Positions 4,972 through 8,621 of a stretch of 8,621 nucleotides of DNA are shown one piece after another; position 1 is the first letter of the stretch, and each line of letters starts with the position of its first letter. The DNA is from Eubacteriales bacterium (GTDB lineage Bacteria > Bacillota > Clostridia > Christensenellales > CAG-138), in assembly GCA_030695285.1 (NCBI GenBank), contig JAUYTF010000274.1, forward strand, positions 1 through 8,621, given 5' to 3'. The notes beneath the pieces were generated by a model. The model was not told the DNA's origin. It saw nothing but the letters and a program-made list of their open reading frames with translations, and ran no database searches. The position numbers were made by a program, and so were the translations under genes.

Positions 4972-7380
4972 TTAGCCAACCACGATGTTGATGATGTTTT
5001 TCACCACGATGATCTTGCGCACCGTCTTGCCTTCCAGATGTGGCTTGACTTCCTCACAGGAGAGCGCTGCTTCTTCCACGGCCTTGGTGTCCAGCGAGAG
5101 GGAGAGCGTAATGCGCGCGCGCACCTTGCCGTTGACCTGAATGCCGTATTCCACCGCGTCTTCGACCAGCGCACTCTCGTCATAGACCGGCCACGGCTGC
5201 TCCATGAGCGGCGAAAAGCCTAAGGCTTCGTTGATCTCCTCGCTGATGTGCGGGGCGACGGGCGAGAGCAGAACCGTCAGCGTGTGCAGCTCGTCCTTGG
5301 TGAGTGTGCCTTTGGCGTAAAAGTCGTTCGTCAGCGCCATCATGGCGGCGATGGCGGTGTTGAACTTCATGCGCTCATAGTCTTCGCCGACCTTCTTGAT
5401 GGCGGCGTGCACCTTCTTCTTCATCTCGGCGTCGGTGTCTCCCGTGCCGTTGACCATATCCTGCAGCGCCCAGACGCGGTCTAAAAACCGGCGACAGCCG
5501 CGCGTGCCGAGCTCGTTCCAGGGGATCGGCTGGTCAAACGCGCCCATGAACATGATGTAGGTGCGGAAGCTGTCCGCGCCGTAGGTCGGAATATAGTCGT
5601 CGGGGTTGACCACGTTGCCGCGGGACTTGCTCATCTTCTCGCCGTTGCTGCCGAGCACCATGCCGTGGCTGGTGCGCTTCATGTACGGCTCGCTCGTGAG
5701 CACAAGGCCGAGGTCGAAGAGGAACTTGTGCCAGAAGCGGGAATACAGCAGATGCAACGTGGTGTGCTCCATGCCGCCGTTATACCAGTCGACCGGCGTC
5801 CAGTAGTCCAGCGCCTCGCGGGAAGCAAATTCTTTGTCGTTGTGCGCGTCGGTATAGCGCAGGAAATACCAGCTCGAGCCCGCCCAGTTGGGCATGGTGT
5901 CCGCTTCGCGGGTTGCGCTCCTGCTGCATTTGGGGCAGGTGGTGTGGAGCCAGTCCTTCGCGCGGGCGAGGCAGCTGCTGCCGTCGTCGGTGGGTGAAAA
6001 ATCGTCTAGCATCGGCAGCTCCAGCGGCAGCTGATCATAGGGAATCGGCACCCAGCCGCAGGTTTCGCAATAGACCAGCGGGATGGGCTCTCCCCAGTAG
6101 CGCTGGCGCGAAAAGACCCAGTCGCGGAGCTTGAAGTTCACCTTGCGCTCGCCGATGCCCTCTTTTACGAGCCAGTCGATGATCGCGGGAATGGCTTTGT
6201 CCACGTCCATGCCGTCGAGGAAGCCGGAGTTGACCATCTTCCCGTGCGCGCAGTCGGTATACGCTTCTTTTTCGATGTCGCCGCCCGCAACCACCTCGAC
6301 GATAGGCAGGCTGAACGCCTTTGCAAAGGCATAGTCGCGCTCGTCATGCGCGGGAACTGCCATGATCGCGCCCGTGCCGTAGCCCGTGAGGACATAATCG
6401 CTCGTCCAGACGGGAATCTCTTTTCCGTTGACAGGGTTGATGGCGCAAATGCCGACGAGCGGTACGCCCGTCTTGTCCTTGGCGAGTTCGCTGCGCTCAA
6501 AATCGCTCTTGATCGCGGCGGCTTTCTGATAGGCGTGGACTTCGGCCATATTCGCAATGCGGTCGTGATACTGCTCGATGAGCGGGTGCTCCGGCGAGAC
6601 GACCATATACGTCGCGCCAAAGAGCGTGTCCGGCCGCGTGGTGAACACCGTGAGTTTTTCATCCGCGTCTTTGATCAAAAAATTGACCAGCGCGCCTTCG
6701 CTGCGGCCGATCCAGTTGACCTGCTGCGCCTTGATCTTCTCGAGATAGTCCACGGTATCGAGGTCGTCGATGAGCCGCTGGGCATAGGCCGTGATCTTCA
6801 GCATCCACTGGGAGCGCACCATGCGCACCACTTCGCCGCCGCAACGCTCGCAAACGCCGTCGACCACTTCTTCGTTGGCGAGGCCGACTTTGCAGCTCGT
6901 GCAGAAGTTGATCGGGATCTCCGCCTTGTAGGCAAGCCCCTGTTCAAAGAACTTGAGGAAGATCCATTGCGTCCATTTATAGTAGTCGGGGTCAGAGGTA
7001 TTGACCTCGCGGGAATAGTCAAACGAGTAGCCAAGCCGCTGCAGCTGGCTGCGGAAACGGATGATGTTGTCGTGGGTCACCTTGGCCGGATGAATGCCGG
7101 TCTTGATGGCGTAGTTCTCCGTCGGTAGCCCGAAAGCATCGTAGCCGATGGGGTAAAGCACGTTGTAGCCTTCTAGGCGGCGTTTGCGCGCGATGACATC
7201 CATGGCGGTAAACGGGCGCGGATGGCCGACGTGGAGTCCCTGCCCGGAGGGGTAGGGGAACTCGATCATAGGGAAACATTTGGGTTTTTCAGCGCCGGTC
7301 ACAGCCGCAAAACAACGGGTGTCCGCCCAGAATTTTTGCCACTTGGCTTCGATCGCCTGTGGGTCGTAACGTTCCTGCAT
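4972..7380 (-). CDS. leuS: Leucyl-tRNA synthetase, bacterial type, complete
   Basis: LeuS attaches leucine to tRNA-Leu in the cytoplasm, using ATP. At 802 residues it has normal bacterial length. In order: the class I HIGH motif as HVGH in FPYPSGQGLHVGHP (41-54), a CxxC pair (C160/C163, C177/C180), the CP1 editing domain (about 225-415) with TTRPDTLFGATY (247-258) and GTGAIMAVPAHDERD (335-349), SRQRYWGEPIP (424-434), a zinc-domain CxxC set (C438/C441, C482/C485), WAGSSWYFLRY (499-509), KMSKS in EKMSKSRGNV (581-590), the anticodon-binding helical domain (about 640-740) and the C-terminal domain with VNGKVRARI (749-757). The editing Thr-rich and Asp residues are present, so proofreading should be intact. 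The start has a clear GGAGG ten bases upstream. It has its own promoter and ends at the hairpin at 4928. The predicted leader is only about 28 bases, too short for a T-box. No defects are seen. Confidence 0.98.
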   Translation of the reverse strand: MQERYDPQAIEAKWQKFWADTRCFAAVTGAEKPKCFPMIEFPYPSGQGLHVGHPRPFTAMDVIARKRRLEGYNVLYPIGYDAFGLPTENYAIKTGIHPAKVTHDNIIRFRSQLQRLGYSFDYSREVNTSDPDYYKWTQWIFLKFFEQGLAYKAEIPINFCTSCKVGLANEEVVDGVCERCGGEVVRMVRSQWMLKITAYAQRLIDDLDTVDYLEKIKAQQVNWIGRSEGALVNFLIKDADEKLTVFTTRPDTLFGATYMVVSPEHPLIEQYHDRIANMAEVHAYQKAAAIKSDFERSELAKDKTGVPLVGICAINPVNGKEIPVWTSDYVLTGYGTGAIMAVPAHDERDYAFAKAFSLPIVEVVAGGDIEKEAYTDCAHGKMVNSGFLDGMDVDKAIPAIIDWLVKEGIGERKVNFKLRDWVFSRQRYWGEPIPLVYCETCGWVPIPYDQLPLELPMLDDFSPTDDGSSCLARAKDWLHTTCPKCSRSATREADTMPNWAGSSWYFLRYTDAHNDKEFASREALDYWTPVDWYNGGMEHTTLHLLYSRFWHKFLFDLGLVLTSEPYMKRTSHGMVLGSNGEKMSKSRGNVVNPDDYIPTYGADSFRTYIMFMGAFDQPIPWNELGTRGCRRFLDRVWALQDMVNGTGDTDAEMKKKVHAAIKKVGEDYERMKFNTAIAAMMALTNDFYAKGTLTKDELHTLTVLLSPVAPHISEEINEALGFSPLMEQPWPVYDESALVEDAVEYGIQVNGKVRARITLSLSLDTKAVEEAALSCEEVKPHLEGKTVRKIIVVKNIINIVVG

Positions 7381-7390
7381 GAAACAAAAT

Positions 7391-7443
7391 CCTCCGAAAC
7401 TATCCTAAATATGTAGGATATCTTCTTTGAGGTGGTTTGTCAA
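7391..7443 (-). promoter_or_regulatory. leuS promoter and ribosome binding site
   Basis: On the minus strand a consensus -35 TTGACA (7443-7438), a 17-base spacer and TATCCT (7420-7415) put the start near 7408. The leader then carries CGGAGGA (GGAGG at 7395-7391), ten bases before ATG 7380. Confidence 0.75.
7401..7420. promoter_or_regulatory. Inverted repeat over the leuS -10, candidate operator
   Basis: TATCCTA (7401-7407) and TAGGATA (7414-7420) form a seven-base-pair inverted repeat with a six-base centre that is itself nearly symmetric (AATATG). One arm is the -10 hexamer and the other reaches past the predicted start, so it is not wholly within the RNA. This suggests a DNA-binding protein site rather than an RNA hairpin. 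No regulator gene is adjacent. Confidence 0.4.
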
Positions 7444-7452
7444 TTCTATGAG

Positions 7453-7494
7453 TCAGTGATGAAGGGGCTCTTTTCAGTGATGAAGGGGCTCCTT
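7453..7494. repeat. Two adjacent 21-bp tandem copies upstream of leuS
   Basis: The unit at 7453-7473 is repeated at 7474-7494 with one difference at unit position 19; the shared first 18 bases begin TCAGTGATGAAGG. The 21-base period is about two helical turns. The repeat lies just upstream of the leuS -35, between the divergent leuS and the gene at 7670. The second copy can fold as TGAAGG/CCTTCA (7481-7496 area), but no T run follows. Confidence 0.85.
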
Positions 7495-7547
7495 CAAAGC
7501 TGCATGTAAAGAATGGAGAGAGAAGTATACGGATAACTTCCCCTCGC

Positions 7548-7576
7548 TTTACGCCGCCTAAAAATCGTGATACAAT
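7548..7576 (+). promoter_or_regulatory. Promoter of the DUF4190-like gene
   Basis: TTTACG (7548-7553), a 17-base spacer and TACAAT (7571-7576) with an extended TG (TGATACAAT, 7568-7576) predict a start near 7583, about 87 bases before ATG 7670. Confidence 0.65.
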
Positions 7577-7581
7577 TTGTG

Positions 7582-7630
7582 GCGTCCGGGAGCGATGGTA
7601 TGTTTTCGTGAAAACTTGCCCCGCGGACGC
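7582..7630 (+). promoter_or_regulatory. Structured 5' leader of the DUF4190-like gene
   Basis: GCGTCCG (7582-7588) pairs perfectly with CGGACGC (7624-7630), enclosing a second hairpin, GTTTT (7602-7606) with AAAAC (7611-7615) and a CGTG loop. The outer stem starts at the predicted first transcribed base, and an A-rich stretch (7632-7650) separates it from the ribosome binding site. I do not recognise a known riboswitch. It may stabilise the mRNA 5' end or be a cis-regulatory RNA. Confidence 0.45.
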
Positions 7631-7669
7631 ACAAAAAAACAGAAAATAATATTGCAGGAGGCGCAGTTT

Positions 7670-8014
7670 ATGGAACAGTATTCAACACCCTTGACCCCCG
7701 AACAGCAGTCTCACAACAAGCAGTCCGTCACCGCGATGGTGCTCGGCATCGTGAGCCTAGTCGTCACGTGGTTTCCGATCATCGGCCTCGTGCTCGCCAT
7801 CGTGGGCCTCACCATGAGCCGCTCCAACCGCAGGTTTGCGGAGGCGCATGGCTTCAAGGAGAACAGCATGAACACCGCGGGCTATGTCACCAGCGTCGTT
7901 GGCCTTATCGCTGGCATCATCACGATTCTTGTCACGCTGCTCATCATCGCGTTCGGCTTTGTCGCGCTGGCAGGTTTAATAAATTACGCCGACATGTCGC
8001 AAGTCTTCTATTGA
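7670..8014 (+). CDS. Small two-TM membrane protein, DUF4190-like
   Basis: The protein has 114 residues. A hydrophilic, Gln-rich N-terminus (1-18) is followed by a membrane segment (about 20-48: TAMVLGIVSLVVTWFPIIG onward), a polar loop with basic residues (SRSNRRFAEAHGFKENSMN, about 50-68) and a second membrane segment (about 70-103), ending YADMSQVFY. The repeated pattern of a G-rich hydrophobic hairpin, a polar loop and a second AGYVTSVVGLIAGI helix resembles DUF4190 proteins, whose function is unknown. ATG 7670 is chosen because AGGAGG lies eight bases upstream; an in-frame TTG at 7577 would start before the predicted transcription start. The last 20 bases before the stop belong to a 20-bp tandem repeat that continues beyond it. 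It may be partly cotranscribed with lgt, but a hairpin lies between them. Confidence 0.8.
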   Translation: MEQYSTPLTPEQQSHNKQSVTAMVLGIVSLVVTWFPIIGLVLAIVGLTMSRSNRRFAEAHGFKENSMNTAGYVTSVVGLIAGIITILVTLLIIAFGFVALAGLINYADMSQVFY

Positions 8015-8053
8015 TGTCGCAAGGCTTCTATTGATGCCGCGAATCTTCTGTTG
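7994..8053 (+). repeat. 20-bp repeat in three tandem copies across the stop codon of the DUF4190-like gene
   Basis: Units are 7994-8013, 8014-8033 and 8034-8053. Units 1 and 2 differ at one base; unit 3 has diverged further. Each begins ATG and ends so that the next unit's A completes a TGA. The real gene stop (TGA, 8012-8014) lies at the first junction. A fourth junction continues as ATGCATTGATG (8054-8064). Confidence 0.9.
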
Positions 8054-8118
8054 ATGCATTGATGAAAGCTTCGCGTGGAGGGGCAGCCCTCCTTTTCTCC
8101 ATTCTGAGATTGAGTTGA
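8014..8118 (+). other. Chain of overlapping mini-ORFs between the DUF4190-like gene and lgt
   Basis: Every stop overlaps the next start as TGATG. In order: ATG 8014 encodes MSQGFY, ATG 8034 encodes MPRIFC, ATG 8054 encodes MH, and ATG 8062 encodes an 18-residue peptide (MKASRGG...) with its stop at 8116-8118, nine bases before the lgt ATG. The host gene itself ends in MSQVFY. The geometry would allow reinitiating ribosomes to pass toward lgt. It could equally be a side effect of the tandem duplication. No mini-ORF has its own clear ribosome binding site. Confidence 0.35.
8077..8096 (+). terminator. Terminator-like hairpin before lgt
   Basis: GGAGGG (8077-8082) and CCCTCC (8087-8092) form a six-base-pair all-paired stem with a GCAG loop, followed by TTTTCTCC. 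It probably ends or attenuates the DUF4190-like transcript. Since I find no clear promoter in the 30 bases before lgt, read-through may feed lgt. Confidence 0.6.
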
Positions 8119-8126
8119 GGAAAAGT

Positions 8127-8621
8127 ATGTTACCATCTTTTTCGGCCTTTGGAATCACCTTTCCCATGTATGGCGTCATGTCCGCCGTAGGCATGCTCGC
8201 GGCGTTCGTCCTGCTGGGGATTGTTAGAAAACACACCCGTTTTTCTGAAGATCAGGCGCTTTCTGCCGCGCTCTGGGCCATCCTGCTCGGTTTTTTCGGC
8301 GCAAAGGTGCTGTATTGGATCGTAGAGATCGATCAGATCATCGCCGATCCCGCGTCTCTGATCCGAACCTTGCGTGAGGGGTTTGTCTTTTACGGCGCGC
8401 TCATCGGCGGGCTCGGCGGCATTGCGATCTACGCGCTGATAAAAAAACTGCCGTTCTTCTCGCTGACGGACTATTTCATCCCCGCGCTGGTGATCGGGCA
8501 TGCGTTCGGGCGAATCGGCTGCCATCTTGCAGGCTGCTGCTATGGCATGGTGTGCGACTTGCCGATCTCGGTCGTATTTCCCGCGGGCAGCGCGGCTCCG
8601 GCAGGGATTCCGCTGCTGCCG
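8127..8621 (+). CDS. lgt: Prolipoprotein diacylglyceryl transferase, 5' part only (cut by window end)
   Basis: Lgt transfers diacylglycerol from phosphatidylglycerol to the lipobox cysteine of prelipoproteins in the cytoplasmic membrane, the first step of lipoprotein maturation. The frame stays open for 165 codons to the window end. Visible: a short N-terminus leading into a first membrane helix (about 14-33), a second at 45-67, REGFVFYGALIGGLGGI (83-99) in the third, and the family core VIGHAFGRIGCHLAGCCYG (122-140) with H125, R129, C132, C137 and C138. The GRIGC form replaces the GRxGNF of proteobacterial Lgt and is, as I recall, common among clostridial relatives. VVFPAGSAAPAGIPLLP (149-165) leads toward the expected HPTQLYE region beyond the window. 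GAGG lies about six bases before ATG 8127. Assignment to the family is firm; whether it is the main Lgt or a paralogue cannot be judged. Confidence 0.88.
   Translation, partial: MLPSFSAFGITFPMYGVMSAVGMLAAFVLLGIVRKHTRFSEDQALSAALWAILLGFFGAKVLYWIVEIDQIIADPASLIRTLREGFVFYGALIGGLGGIAIYALIKKLPFFSLTDYFIPALVIGHAFGRIGCHLAGCCYGMVCDLPISVVFPAGSAAPAGIPLLP

Noticed and set aside
6244..7128. 294-codon plus-strand open frame
   Set aside because: It lies wholly inside leuS on the opposite strand, has no ribosome binding site or recognisable domain, and is a shadow of a GC-rich coding sequence.
7381..7560. T-box riboswitch in front of leuS
   Set aside because: I looked for the conserved T-box sequence (AGGGTGG-type) and a specifier hairpin with terminator on the minus strand and found neither; the promoter sits too close to the gene.
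7577..7669. Upstream TTG start extending the DUF4190-like protein by 31 residues
   Set aside because: It would begin before the predicted transcription start and run through the leader hairpin, while ATG 7670 has an AGGAGG at good spacing.
7453..8053. CRISPR-like array
   Set aside because: The two repeat sets have units of 20-21 bases with no spacers between copies, and there are no cas genes; they are simple tandem duplications.
8130..8525. 131-codon minus-strand open frame
   Set aside because: It is antisense to lgt, which has clear family motifs and a ribosome binding site on the plus strand.

Overview
This window looks like chromosomal DNA from a fairly GC-rich member of the Bacillota (Clostridia-like). 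The evidence is the set of protein families (a DUF1461 membrane protein, a TVP38/DedA-type protein, and an Lgt with a GRIGC/GCCYG motif), strong GGAGG-type ribosome binding sites, sigma-A-like promoters and compact intrinsic terminators. No rRNA, tRNA, CRISPR array, transposase or phage gene is visible, and no marker here fixes the genus.

Layout. Positions 1-849 hold the 3' part of a DUF1461 membrane protein with a long Ala/Lys/Arg-rich cytoplasmic-type tail. It is followed after 41 bases by tsaD (891-1970), which makes the tRNA t6A modification, and a terminator at 2012. Positions 1971-2689 contain no convincing gene. They hold a compact cluster of DnaA-box-like 9-mers (2285-2393), a 15-bp palindrome, and the terminator of the next gene. 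A TVP38/TMEM64-family membrane protein (2690-3547, minus) and a 12-TM MFS permease (3720-4907, plus) diverge from a 172-bp region. In both genes the -10 hexamer lies exactly six bases before the ATG and no Shine-Dalgarno is visible, which suggests leaderless mRNAs. A strong two-way terminator separates the permease from leuS (4972-7380, minus), a full-length leucyl-tRNA synthetase with both catalytic motifs, the editing domain and zinc-binding cysteines. leuS diverges from a small two-TM DUF4190-like protein (7670-8014, plus), which has a structured 5' leader. Then comes a 20-bp repeat in three copies that creates a chain of stop/start-overlapping mini-ORFs, a terminator-like hairpin, and the 5' part of lgt (8127 to the window end), encoding prolipoprotein diacylglyceryl transferase.

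The genes do not form one pathway. They are mainly housekeeping (tRNA modification, tRNA charging, lipoprotein maturation) mixed with membrane proteins, mostly as one- or two-gene units. I see no clear new multi-gene system. The observations most worth checking are non-coding: the DnaA-box cluster without dnaA, the paired leaderless promoters, the repeat-generated mini-ORF chain, and the tandem repeat and palindrome at the leuS promoter.
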